8,860 nucleotides of DNA from CAYJOG01 sp964371695 [NCBI: uncultured bacterium] (GTDB lineage: Bacteria > CAYJOG01). A model generated the notes under the pieces. That model had not been told where the DNA came from, made no database searches, and worked only from the letters and a program-made list of their open reading frames with translations. The translations under genes and the position numbers were made by a program. The number at the start of each line of letters is the position of its first letter. The first letter of the stretch is position 1. The stretch is from NCBI GenBank assembly GCA_964371695.1, contig CAYJOG010000086.1, positions 1-8,860 on the forward strand, in the 5' to 3' direction. Positions 1 to 6,685 of this stretch are shown here, in pieces.

Positions 1-28
1 GTGACCTCACGCTGTTCAGTCACGGGCT

Positions 29-51
29 GCCCTCTCCCTCAGGGAGAGGGC
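29..51. repeat. perfect inverted repeat, 11-base arms
   Basis: The arms gccctctccct (29-39) and agggagagggc (41-51) are exact reverse complements around one base. As RNA this would fold as about nine pairs with a five-base loop. It lies about 230 bases upstream of the first gene. CCCTCTCC/GGAGAGGG palindromes of this kind occur as scattered intergenic repeats in various GC-rich bacteria. It has no T-run after it, so it is a poor intrinsic terminator, although it could mark the 3' end of a gene beyond the left edge. Confidence 0.7.
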
Positions 52-102
52 AAGGGTGGCCACCACCGTTCCTTCATCCCACCAGCCACTTGCAAAGTTA
101 GC

Positions 103-187
103 GGCGATGGGCAAGATGCCCGCCCCACTGAAAGAAAACAGAAAAGGGTTTTTGTTTTTGCCACAGGCGAGACGCCCGTGGCTACTG
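103..187. repeat. two hairpin repeats of the (C)TAC-tail type
   Basis: There are two short stem-loops here. The first (103-124) has gggca/tgccc arms around aga, plus an outer ggc/gcc with a three-base bulge, and is followed by ccac. The second (161-181) has ccac/gtgg outer and ggcg/cgcc inner pairs around aga with one mismatch, and its last bases run into ggctactg. The second is closely related to a copy at 4251-4273: both carry gacgcc followed by c/t and then gtggctactg. I read these as members of the dispersed intergenic repeat also present at 4206-4300 and 7543-7616. The rest of 1-242 shows no gene I can support. Confidence 0.55.
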
Positions 188-242
188 CACCTCACAACCT
201 CCAGTCCCCAGCCCCCAACTTCCAGTATACCCCGCCACCGCT

Positions 243-271
243 TTGTTTTTCTTTTGGCCCCGGACTATCCT
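243..271 (+). promoter_or_regulatory. candidate promoter for the barrel gene
   Basis: TTGTTT (243-248) is followed after 17 bases by TATCCT (266-271), a weak sigma-70-like match. Transcription would start around 278-279, only three or four bases before the ATG at 282. No Shine-Dalgarno sequence precedes that ATG. If the promoter is real, the in-frame TTG at 243 is part of the -35 and cannot be the start codon. Confidence 0.35.
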
Positions 272-281
272 TCCACCGTCC

Positions 282-3200
282 ATGGCTGAGCTGAAAAACT
301 CCCTCCTCCACCGTCTTGCGGCCTGCGCAACGGTGGCCGCGATGGCTTTTTGCCTCACCCCCGGCGGGGTGCGGGCGGGGGTCAAGGTCAAAGCCGGGGT
401 CAAGGTCAAGACCAAGGTGAAGGCGGGCGCCAAAAAAGACAAGACGCCGCCGGTGGCCGGGCGCAACACACAGGTGGAGCTGGATGGTTACCGCACACTG
501 CTTTACACCAGCCTGAGCATGAACGGCAACGAGCCGGGCTTCCGCTCGCAAAACGGCATTTATTTCTCCAAAACCAAGTTGCAGCAAGAGGGTTATCTCA
601 CGCTGCGGGGTCAGCTCAACGAGGGTGTGTATGTAGAAGGCGAACTGGCGGAGCGGGCCTTTGACGACCCCACCTTCCGCCTGTCGGTCAAGGCCAAGGA
701 TTACGTCACCCGCGTGGGCGATTTTGAGCAGCAGTTCGGCAGCGGCCCGCTGTTGTCGTTCACCAAATCCATGCGGGGCATCAGCGTAGAAGGCAACGCC
801 GGGCGCAACTGGAAAATCAGCGGCTTGTTCACCAAACAGAAATCCAAAACCGACCGTCAGGTGTTCAGCGGCCGGGGCATTCGCGGGCCTTATCAACTGG
901 GCAACATCAGCGTGGTGGAGGGCAGCGAAACGGTGCGCCTCAACGGCGTGGTGATTTCGCCCGCCGCCTATGACTTCGATTATTTTCTGGGCGAGATCAC
1001 CTTCCGCGACCCGGTGCAGAGCACCGATCAGTTGGAGATCACCTATGACAGCGCCCTGTTTCTGAGCAGCCACAGCAGCGGGCTTTCGGGCGTGGCCGCC
1101 AACTATGGCAACGACAAGGGCACTGTGAAGGGTTATCTGGCCGGTTACACCGAGGGCGTCAACCCCCTGCGGGCCGACCCGGTGCTCACCGACGCCCGCA
1201 ATTTTTCAGCGGGGAACTTGGTGGCGAACACGCTCAATCTGGGGGCCACGCGCATTCGCCGGGGCAGCGTGGTGCTGGAGCGCATCGAGGCCGCCGGGGG
1301 GTTCACCCTGCTGGTGGAAAACGTGAACTGGACCATGGATTATCCCCGTGGCGTGCTCACGTTTGTGGGCGCGGCAGCGGCGGGCACGAATTATCAAATC
1401 AGCTTTGAGTATTACGACGACAGCCGTGTGCGGCGCGTGCTGGATGAAGAACTCACCGACTCCGGCCAGTCCACTTTTGTGCTGCGCCGCAGCACCATTT
1501 ACAGCGGCACCGAAACGGTGGAGGTGTTTCAGGGCGGCGGTCTGCTGCAAACCCTGCAACCCGGTGTGGATTATGTGATTGACGAGGCCAACAACAGCCT
1601 CATCCTGCTGCGCAACACGGTGTTTCCCGATGCCGCGCTGGACAGGGTGGTGCGTGTGGATTATGAAATCGTGGACACGTCCTCAGACAACACGGGCCGG
1701 GGCAACCGCACCGCCATGTCCGCCGGTGTGCAGTGGGCCCCCGTGAAGGGCCTGATGCTGGGCGTGGACGCCGCCAGCACACGGGGCGACATCGCCCCCA
1801 AAAGCGTGCAGGTCACCGAACTCACCGTGGCCGTGGCCGATGGTGTGACCACCCTGTTCGCCCTGCCCCAGCAGCCGGTGCTGGGCAGCCAGGAGGTGTA
1901 TTTCGACGACACCTTCTCCCCCACCAGCCGCAAGTCCCTGGGCACGGATTACACCCTGGAGCCGGGCGTGGCCGCAGGCACGGGGCAGATCCGTTTTCGC
2001 GTGGCCCCGGTGGCGGGCACGGTCATTCTGGCCAGTTACCGTTATCTGCCCACCCGCCCGGCGGGCGCGCAAAAAGAAGACGGTCAGGCGTGGCAGGTGC
2101 GGGCCACCGGCGATTTCTGGCAAAGCCGCCTGCGTTTTCAGGGGCAGTACCGGGGCAAGGACCGCGCCTTCAGCCCCAACAACCAGCTCAACAATCTGGA
2201 GGACGCCTATCTGGACGCCAGTGTCACCGTGGCCGTGGCCAAGCCGCTGAGCCTGAGCCTGTGGCGCACACAGACCCAGAACCACCTGGACTTCAGCAGC
2301 AGCCACACCCTGGACGTGACCGAAGACACCGCCGAAGCCCGATATGCTCAAGGGCCGGTGCAGGATTTGTACATCAGCACCACGCGCCTGAGCCGCAAGG
2401 CCCCCCTGGCCGCCGGGCGGGTGGACATTGAACGGCGCAAAAACACCCTGGGCCTCACGCTCAAACCCTTTGGCTCGGCCTGGACACTGAACGCGCGGGG
2501 GGAATCCACCCGGCAGAACGACGACACCCGCGCCACCGGCGACCGCGACACGCGGCTGTGGGAGACCGGCGCGGTTTATGACAACGGCGGGCCGTGGCGC
2601 GGCTCGTTCCGCCTGCTGAACAACCGCTATACGGCAGACCCAGCCCCCGGCGCGCCCGCCGGCACACGGCGGCTCACGTTCGACACTTTCAGCCGCGAGT
2701 TCACCACCGGTTACACCAAGGGCATCTGGTCGTTCAACACCGTCTATGACACCCAGCGGCAAAACGATGGCCGCGCCGGGCGCGACTACAACGTGGAGAA
2801 CACCACCGTGAACCTCACCGCCAACCCCAAGGGGGCGCTTGAGCGCGTGAACCTGTTTTTGTATCGGCGCGACCACCCCAGCGGCGACCTGGGCAACACC
2901 CGCACCACCACGGCCACCGGCTCGCTCACATGGCGGCTGGTCAGCAACTGGTTTTTCACCCCCAGCTACACCAGCAACACGGCGGCCCAGGGCGGCCTGG
3001 CGGGTGTGTTGAACACCGAGAATGATGATCAGGCAGGCGCGGCGCTGCTGGAGTTCCGCCCCCAGGCGCAGCAGGGCTTCCGGGCGCGGCTCTCGCTGAG
3101 CCGGGGCGACCGCGACAGCCGCAGCCAGCAGGCGGGCGGCGCGGTGATCACCTCAAAAGGCGACACCGAGCAGGACCTGTTGCGCCTGGATTACACCCGT

Positions 3201-3521
3201 GGCCGTTACAGCGGTGCGATTTCGTGGGACGAAAACCGTCAGGGCCAGAACGCCGGGCCGGACACCCGCACCCGCAACCGGTTTGTAGATCAAACCCTGC
3301 GCCTGGGCCAGCGATTCACGCTTCGGGCGCTCCTCAACCGGCAGGAGACTTTGGGCGCGGGCGGCACACAGCGCGACAAGGCCGTGATGGAACTGCACCA
3401 GCGCCTGAGCAAAACCTATGAAATGAAACTGAGTTACGAATGGCAAAAGAGCGACACCGGCGTGGCGGCCAACGACTATGACGGCAGCGTTGCCCGCGCC
3501 GAGTTACGGGCGAATTTTTAG
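282..3521 (+). CDS. large outer-membrane beta-barrel-like surface protein
   Basis: The 1079-residue product is probably exported to the outer membrane. I chose ATG 282 over the upstream TTG at 243 because it begins a textbook signal peptide: basic MAELKNSLLHR, a hydrophobic stretch to about residue 27, and a likely cut after VRA (32). The mature end is a basic VK-repeat (33-54). Residues 55-205 alternate like beta strands. Four similar beta modules follow at about 205-260, 305-381, 394-465 and 508-590, with recurring elements such as FDYFLGEITF, MDYPRGVLTF and VDYVIDEANN, each ending near a V.Y-type strand. Residues about 600-1079 are many amphipathic strands joined by polar turns, and the chain ends in ELRANF; a terminal Phe is typical of BAM-inserted barrels. 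No TonB box or plug was recognised. A GTG overlapping its stop starts the next gene. Its function is unknown; it may be a transporter, adhesin or secretion pore. Confidence 0.75.
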   Translation: MAELKNSLLHRLAACATVAAMAFCLTPGGVRAGVKVKAGVKVKTKVKAGAKKDKTPPVAGRNTQVELDGYRTLLYTSLSMNGNEPGFRSQNGIYFSKTKLQQEGYLTLRGQLNEGVYVEGELAERAFDDPTFRLSVKAKDYVTRVGDFEQQFGSGPLLSFTKSMRGISVEGNAGRNWKISGLFTKQKSKTDRQVFSGRGIRGPYQLGNISVVEGSETVRLNGVVISPAAYDFDYFLGEITFRDPVQSTDQLEITYDSALFLSSHSSGLSGVAANYGNDKGTVKGYLAGYTEGVNPLRADPVLTDARNFSAGNLVANTLNLGATRIRRGSVVLERIEAAGGFTLLVENVNWTMDYPRGVLTFVGAAAAGTNYQISFEYYDDSRVRRVLDEELTDSGQSTFVLRRSTIYSGTETVEVFQGGGLLQTLQPGVDYVIDEANNSLILLRNTVFPDAALDRVVRVDYEIVDTSSDNTGRGNRTAMSAGVQWAPVKGLMLGVDAASTRGDIAPKSVQVTELTVAVADGVTTLFALPQQPVLGSQEVYFDDTFSPTSRKSLGTDYTLEPGVAAGTGQIRFRVAPVAGTVILASYRYLPTRPAGAQKEDGQAWQVRATGDFWQSRLRFQGQYRGKDRAFSPNNQLNNLEDAYLDASVTVAVAKPLSLSLWRTQTQNHLDFSSSHTLDVTEDTAEARYAQGPVQDLYISTTRLSRKAPLAAGRVDIERRKNTLGLTLKPFGSAWTLNARGESTRQNDDTRATGDRDTRLWETGAVYDNGGPWRGSFRLLNNRYTADPAPGAPAGTRRLTFDTFSREFTTGYTKGIWSFNTVYDTQRQNDGRAGRDYNVENTTVNLTANPKGALERVNLFLYRRDHPSGDLGNTRTTTATGSLTWRLVSNWFFTPSYTSNTAAQGGLAGVLNTENDDQAGAALLEFRPQAQQGFRARLSLSRGDRDSRSQQAGGAVITSKGDTEQDLLRLDYTRGRYSGAISWDENRQGQNAGPDTRTRNRFVDQTLRLGQRFTLRALLNRQETLGAGGTQRDKAVMELHQRLSKTYEMKLSYEWQKSDTGVAANDYDGSVARAELRANF
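378..413 (+). repeat. 18-base tandem repeat encoding GVKVK(A/T)
   Basis: Two near-identical 18-base units (378-395 and 396-413, starting ggggtcaaggtcaa) encode GVKVKA then GVKVKT, followed by a partial third unit, KVKAG. They sit exactly after the predicted signal-peptide cut of the barrel protein and give the mature protein a strongly basic N terminus of alternating Val and Lys. The high DNA identity suggests recent slippage. Confidence 0.8.
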
Positions 3522-4117
3522 TGAGTCTCGTTTTGGCTGCTGTCGTCGCACTGCAGGCGACCCCCCCCGCGGGGGAAAACCCCAAAAAAGGTTGGGGCGT
3601 GGTGACGGTAAAACAGGGGCATGTGCGTGTCCTGCTGCCGGGTAAAAAACTGGTGGAAGAACCCCCGGCGGACGCGCCGATTGGCAACCTGACCTGGATG
3701 GAATACGACATCTTTCACATGCTCACCGCCAACGAGGCAAAAGGTCAGGCGGGGTATGGCGTCATTGTGTTTGAAGGGGGCAAGGTCGAAAAGGCCGCGC
3801 TGCAACAAGACCCTGACGCGCCGCTGCAGGCGTGGTTGGCGTGGTCCAGGGAGAGCATGGGCAAGACGGGCGGCGAACTGCACGAGGACACGGTGACGCG
3901 AGACGGGAAAAAGGGCTTTCGCATGCAGGTCAAAGCCAATGGCCGCGAAAAGGGCAACCGGCAAAAAATGAAAGCCGACATGATCTATGAATTGTTTGCC
4001 TTGCCGGACAAAGGAAAATTTGTGGCGCTCTCCTGCGGGTGGGCCATGCAAAAACCCAAACCCGACATGAACTGTGCGCGGTTTTTGGGATCGGTAAAGT
4101 TTCTGGACAAAAACTGA
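3521..4117 (+). CDS. small exported protein, partner of the barrel gene
   Basis: This 198-residue protein starts at GTG 3521, whose first base is the last base of the barrel gene's TAG (TAGTG). No other start codon lies between the upstream in-frame stop near 3479 and this GTG, so translational coupling is likely. Residues 2-13 (SLVLAAVVALQA) form a short hydrophobic segment ending in an AxA-like site. They resemble a minimal signal peptide but lack the usual basic N terminus. The mature part is mixed alpha/beta with WLAWSRES near the middle. Its C-terminal half (FALPDKGKFVALSCG, then CARFLGSVKF) resembles the ending of PsbP/Mog1-type small exported domains, though that is a loose comparison. 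C172 and C185 are its only cysteines and could form a disulfide. No catalytic motif was recognised. I infer a periplasmic partner of the barrel protein; export and function are unproven. Confidence 0.7.
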   Translation: MSLVLAAVVALQATPPAGENPKKGWGVVTVKQGHVRVLLPGKKLVEEPPADAPIGNLTWMEYDIFHMLTANEAKGQAGYGVIVFEGGKVEKAALQQDPDAPLQAWLAWSRESMGKTGGELHEDTVTRDGKKGFRMQVKANGREKGNRQKMKADMIYELFALPDKGKFVALSCGWAMQKPKPDMNCARFLGSVKFLDKN

Positions 4118-4140
4118 TGCGCCCCGGTTTTTTTTATGCC

Positions 4141-4172
4141 AATGAGCATTCATGTTGTTTTGAATGTTCATT
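4141..4172 (+). terminator. hairpin after the exported-protein gene
   Basis: Arms 4141-4152 (aatgagcattca) and 4161-4172 (tgaatgttcatt) pair over 12 bases around an eight-base loop. The single non-Watson-Crick pair is G-U in a plus-strand transcript but would be C-A in a minus-strand one, so the fold favours plus-strand RNA. It begins 24 bases after the stop codon. There is no U-run after it, and the T8 run at 4128-4135 lies before it, so it may be a 3'-end processing or stability stem rather than a classical intrinsic terminator. Confidence 0.4.
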
Positions 4173-4205
4173 CGTATTAAGAGAATCAGGGGTTTTTGCT
4201 AATCA

Positions 4206-4300
4206 CGGCGGTGAGGACACCGCCGCTACTCACTTTACCTTGACGCCTATGGCGGGGACGCCTGTGGCTACTGGCCCTACTGCGTCGCGCCGCAGCCTAC
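4206..4300. repeat. cluster of three hairpins each followed by CTAC
   Basis: Between two convergent genes, three stem-loops occur in a row. The first has cggcggtg/caccgccg arms with loop agga (4206-4225) and then ctactc. The second has ggcg/cgcc arms with loop ggga (4251-4262), then tgtggctac. The third has ctgcg/cgcag arms (4280-4295), then cctac. The first matches the hairpin at 7543-7562 in form, with compensatory stem changes. The last tail provides the TAG stop of the minus-strand HD-GYP gene. This looks like a small dispersed palindromic repeat (REP-like) rather than a gene. It could also act as a transcription barrier between the convergent genes. Confidence 0.6.
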
Positions 4301-5427
4301 AGAAAAATCACGCCCTCCAGGGCTTTTTGATAGGCCTCGTCGGCGCTGGCTTCGGAGACGTGGGTTTTCCAGTGACGTTCCTCGGCCAGGTCGATGCGGC
4401 GGGGGGTTTCCAGTTGTTCGCCTTCGGCGTCCCACAGAATCTTCACGATGGGGCGGAAGGGTTTGTCTTTGTTGGTGCCGGTGATGCGCCCCACCTCGCC
4501 GGTGGAAAGTTTCACCACCGTGCCGATGGGGAAGATGGCCATGTGGCCCATGAAGGCCTTGAGAATCTGGTCGTCAAACTGGCCCTTCATGCGGGTCATG
4601 ATGAGACGGAGCGCGTCGCTCGGCAGCATGGGCTCGCGGTGTTTGCGGCGGGTGATGAGGGCTTCATACACGTCCACCAGCCCCACGATGCGGCTGAACA
4701 GGTGGATGTCCTCGCTTCCCAGGCCATGGGGATAACCACTTCCGTCCATGCGTTCGTGGTGCTCTTTGGCCACGCGGCGCACTTCTTCGGGGAATCCGGC
4801 GAGGCGCTCAAATCCCAGCGTGGTGTGGCTTTTGACGAGTTTCTCCTGGTCGTCGGTGAGCGGCGCGCTGTGGTTCCAGGTTTCTTCAGGAATCGCCATC
4901 ATGCCGATGTCGTGCAGAAACGCCCCCATGCCCAGCAGGTGCATCTGGTCCTGGTTCAGGTCCAGGTAATTGCCCACCACCAGCGCCAGGGCGCACACGT
5001 TCACGCTTTTGGTGAACAGGATGTTGTCCAGCGTCTTGATCTGCGTGAGGTTCACCAGCAGGTTGCGGTCCTGCGTCATTTTGTCCAGCAGTTCAAACAC
5101 CGATTCACTCACTTCGTTTTCGTGAATTGGGTCGCCCGCGTGCAGGGCCGCCAGCAGGTTTTTGGTGGTGGCCACGGCCCGCTGATGGGTTTCCACAAAA
5201 GCGTCCTGCAACATTTTTTCGCGACGGTCGGCGGCCTCGCTGGTGTCGGGGTGGCTTTCTTCATCCACAAAAACGTGCTCGATGTCCCACACCACCAGTT
5301 TCTGGATGTGCTCGGCGTTCAGCGAAACCCCCGCCTCCACCAATATGCGCCCGTCTTGACTGAACACCGTCTTGGCCAGGCGCATGCCCGGAAAAAGTTC
5401 TTCGATATACAGTCGTTCGACAGCCAT
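4297..5427 (-). CDS. HD-GYP domain protein (cyclic-di-GMP phosphodiesterase-like)
   Basis: The 376-residue cytoplasmic protein starts at ATG 5427 behind AGGAGG. Residues 1-55 match the segment common at the front of HD-GYP proteins (IEELFPGMRLAKTV.., DGRILVEAG..L). A helical linker runs to about 130. The HD-GYP core spans about 135-280: HDIG at 172-175, H201, HHER at 223-226, DGSGYP at 228-233, and D252 in RIVGLVDVYEAL. The C-terminal region (IFPIGTVVKLSTGEVGRI.., about 294-345) is an extension common in this family. The family hydrolyses cyclic-di-GMP at a two- or three-metal site. The first metal histidine, expected in a T-H-S-x-x-V context, is lysine here (K140, codon AAA), and the usual K after HDIG is M176. 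Activity is therefore uncertain; it may be a weak enzyme or a binding protein. It is transcribed alone, convergent with the exported-protein gene and divergent from ruvB. Confidence 0.9.
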   Translation of the reverse strand: MAVERLYIEELFPGMRLAKTVFSQDGRILVEAGVSLNAEHIQKLVVWDIEHVFVDEESHPDTSEAADRREKMLQDAFVETHQRAVATTKNLLAALHAGDPIHENEVSESVFELLDKMTQDRNLLVNLTQIKTLDNILFTKSVNVCALALVVGNYLDLNQDQMHLLGMGAFLHDIGMMAIPEETWNHSAPLTDDQEKLVKSHTTLGFERLAGFPEEVRRVAKEHHERMDGSGYPHGLGSEDIHLFSRIVGLVDVYEALITRRKHREPMLPSDALRLIMTRMKGQFDDQILKAFMGHMAIFPIGTVVKLSTGEVGRITGTNKDKPFRPIVKILWDAEGEQLETPRRIDLAEERHWKTHVSEASADEAYQKALEGVIFL

Positions 5428-5485
5428 TGGTCCTCCTGGGTTACCCGTTGGAGCGGCTATTTTAGGCCATCCTTGAACGTGTTAA
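5428..5485 (-). promoter_or_regulatory. promoter and strong ribosome binding site of the HD-GYP gene
   Basis: On the minus strand AGGAGG (5437-5432) sits four bases before ATG 5427, the clearest Shine-Dalgarno sequence in the window, and it fixes this start. Upstream, TAAAAT (5464-5459) and TTAACA (5485-5480) each match the sigma-70 hexamers at five of six positions, separated by 15 bases, slightly short. The leader would be about 25 bases. The ribosome site is firm; the promoter is a guess. Confidence 0.5.
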
Positions 5486-5599
5486 AGCGCAAACGGCACA
5501 AGTTTTTGGCCGAAAAGCGGTTTGTGTGAACAAATTTTTCCGCAACACAAAAAATGCCCTGGACGTCAGGCCGTTTTTTTCGCCTGTTCATTCCCCCGC

Positions 5600-5636
5600 T
5601 TGAGTGCCCATCCGTTTGAGCCACTAAACTGGGGCG
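5600..5636 (+). promoter_or_regulatory. candidate ruvB promoter, leaderless arrangement
   Basis: TAAACT (5625-5630) lies six bases before the ruvB ATG, which would place the transcript start at or beside the start codon. TTGAGT (5600-5605) is a possible -35 but is 19 bases away. GGGG directly before the ATG is too close to act as a good Shine-Dalgarno sequence. The rest of the 5486-5599 gap is locally AT-rich, with short T-runs (5574-5580) and a weak five-pair hairpin (5567-5586), and no gene. Confidence 0.35.
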
Positions 5637-6671
5637 ATGGAAGAAAACCGGGTGCTTTCGCAGTCTCACCAGCGCACCGACGACACGGTGGAAAACCTGC
5701 TGCGCCCCGCCAGCCTGGACGACTACGTGGGCCAGAGCGCCTGGAAGGACAACCTGCGGGTGTTCATTCAGGCGGCCCGCGGGCGCGACGAAGCCATGAG
5801 CCATGTGCTGCTGGACGGCCCCCCCGGCCTGGGCAAAACCACCCTGGCCACCCTGCTGGCGCGGGAACTGGGCGTGAGCATCCGCACCGTCAACGGGCCG
5901 ATGTTTGAGCGGGCCGGAGACCTGGCGGCCATTCTGTGCAACCTCAAACCCCGCGACGTGCTGTTCATCGATGAAATCCACCGCATCAACCGCAAGCTCG
6001 AAGAACACCTCTACAGCGCCATGGAGGATTTTCACCTGGACATCGTGGTGGGGCAGGGTCCGGCGGCCCGCACCATGCGGGTCAAGGTGCCGCCTTTTAC
6101 GCTGGTGGGGGCCACCACGCGGGCCGGTCTCATCACCAGCCCCATGCTGGCGCGCTTCGGCATTCACCACCATTTTGATTTTTACACCGAAGAGGAACTG
6201 GCCCTCATCATTCGGCGCAGCGCCCACCTGCTGAACACACCGCTGGACGAAGACGCCGCCGCCCTGCTGGCCCACCGCTGCCGGGGCACCCCCCGCGTGG
6301 CCAACCGCCTGCTGAGCCGCACGCGGGATTTCGCCCAGGTGCTGGCGGGCGGCGTGATCACCAAAGAACTGGTGCTGGACGCCATGCAGCGCCTGGGGGT
6401 GGACCAGAACGGCCTGGACAACATGGACCGCAAGCTGCTGCGCTGCGTGGTGGAGGTCTACAGCGGCGGGCCGGTGGGCCTGTCTGCGCTGGGGGCCAGC
6501 CTGGGCGAAGAAGAAGACACCTTACAGGATGTGTACGAACCCTTTCTGGTGCGCGAGGGATATCTGGCCCGCTCACCCCGGGGCCGCGTGGCCACACCCA
6601 AAACCTATGACCTGCTGGGCCTGCCCCAGCCCGCCGCCGGGGCGGCCCCGGCGGGTTTGTTCGAAAGCTGA
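5637..6671 (+). CDS. ruvB: Holliday junction branch-migration ATPase RuvB
   Basis: This is the AAA+ motor that, with RuvA, drives branch migration of Holliday junctions in recombination and repair. The 344-residue length is normal for RuvB. Visible are the front motif LRPASLDDYVGQ (22-33), Walker A GPPGLGKTT (61-69), Walker B VLFIDEIHR (108-116), the signature DIVVGQGPAARTM, the sensor I region GATTRAG (158-164), the arginine finger R173 in ARFG, and sensor II GTPRVANR (217-224). A winged-helix domain ends with a close relative of the RuvB signature EPFLVREGYLARSPRGRVAT. Small departures from typical RuvB (DGPPG before the P-loop; SALGASLGEEEDTLQ in the C domain) touch no catalytic residue. 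ATG 5637 suits the family's start. No ruvA or ruvC lies in view. dapB follows 14 bases later on the same strand. Confidence 0.97.
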   Translation: MEENRVLSQSHQRTDDTVENLLRPASLDDYVGQSAWKDNLRVFIQAARGRDEAMSHVLLDGPPGLGKTTLATLLARELGVSIRTVNGPMFERAGDLAAILCNLKPRDVLFIDEIHRINRKLEEHLYSAMEDFHLDIVVGQGPAARTMRVKVPPFTLVGATTRAGLITSPMLARFGIHHHFDFYTEEELALIIRRSAHLLNTPLDEDAAALLAHRCRGTPRVANRLLSRTRDFAQVLAGGVITKELVLDAMQRLGVDQNGLDNMDRKLLRCVVEVYSGGPVGLSALGASLGEEEDTLQDVYEPFLVREGYLARSPRGRVATPKTYDLLGLPQPAAGAAPAGLFES

Positions 6672-6673
6672 GT

Positions 6674-6679
6674 TAATCT
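6674..6679 (+). promoter_or_regulatory. TANNNT hexamer just before dapB
   Basis: TAATCT lies six bases before ATG 6686, at the same spacing as TAAACT before ruvB. No Shine-Dalgarno sequence is present in the 14-base ruvB-dapB gap and no good -35 was found in the end of ruvB. dapB may have its own leaderless transcript or be read through from ruvB. Confidence 0.3.
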
Positions 6680-6685
6680 GTCGTC

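Noticed and set aside
192-1073. Long minus-strand open frame (293 codons) opposite the start of the barrel gene
   Set aside because: It is antisense to a gene with a signal peptide and coherent beta-strand pattern; its translation is His/Ala/Gly-rich with no domain, as expected for the complement of GC-rich codons.
1683-2876. Minus-strand open frame of 397 codons opposite the barrel gene
   Set aside because: Low-complexity Gly/Ala/Val/His composition and full overlap with the real gene mark it as a codon-bias shadow.
4128-4135. T8 run after the small exported-protein gene as an intrinsic terminator
   Set aside because: No stable GC-rich stem precedes it; only a six-pair A/T-rich stem (aaaaac/gttttt) with a long loop can be drawn.
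4206-4300. CRISPR array
   Set aside because: The repeated units differ in sequence, are palindromic, lack uniform spacers, and have no cas genes nearby.
4039-5529. Plus-strand open frame of 496 codons opposite the HD-GYP gene
   Set aside because: The minus strand here has clear HD-GYP motifs and a strong ribosome site; this frame also runs through the repeat cluster and matches nothing.
5567-5586. Terminator in the HD-GYP/ruvB divergent gap
   Set aside because: The stem has only five pairs, with the T-run inside its loop, and no plus-strand gene upstream would need it.
5457-6275. Minus-strand open frame of 272 codons opposite ruvB
   Set aside because: It is entirely antisense to unmistakable RuvB motifs and has no recognisable domain.
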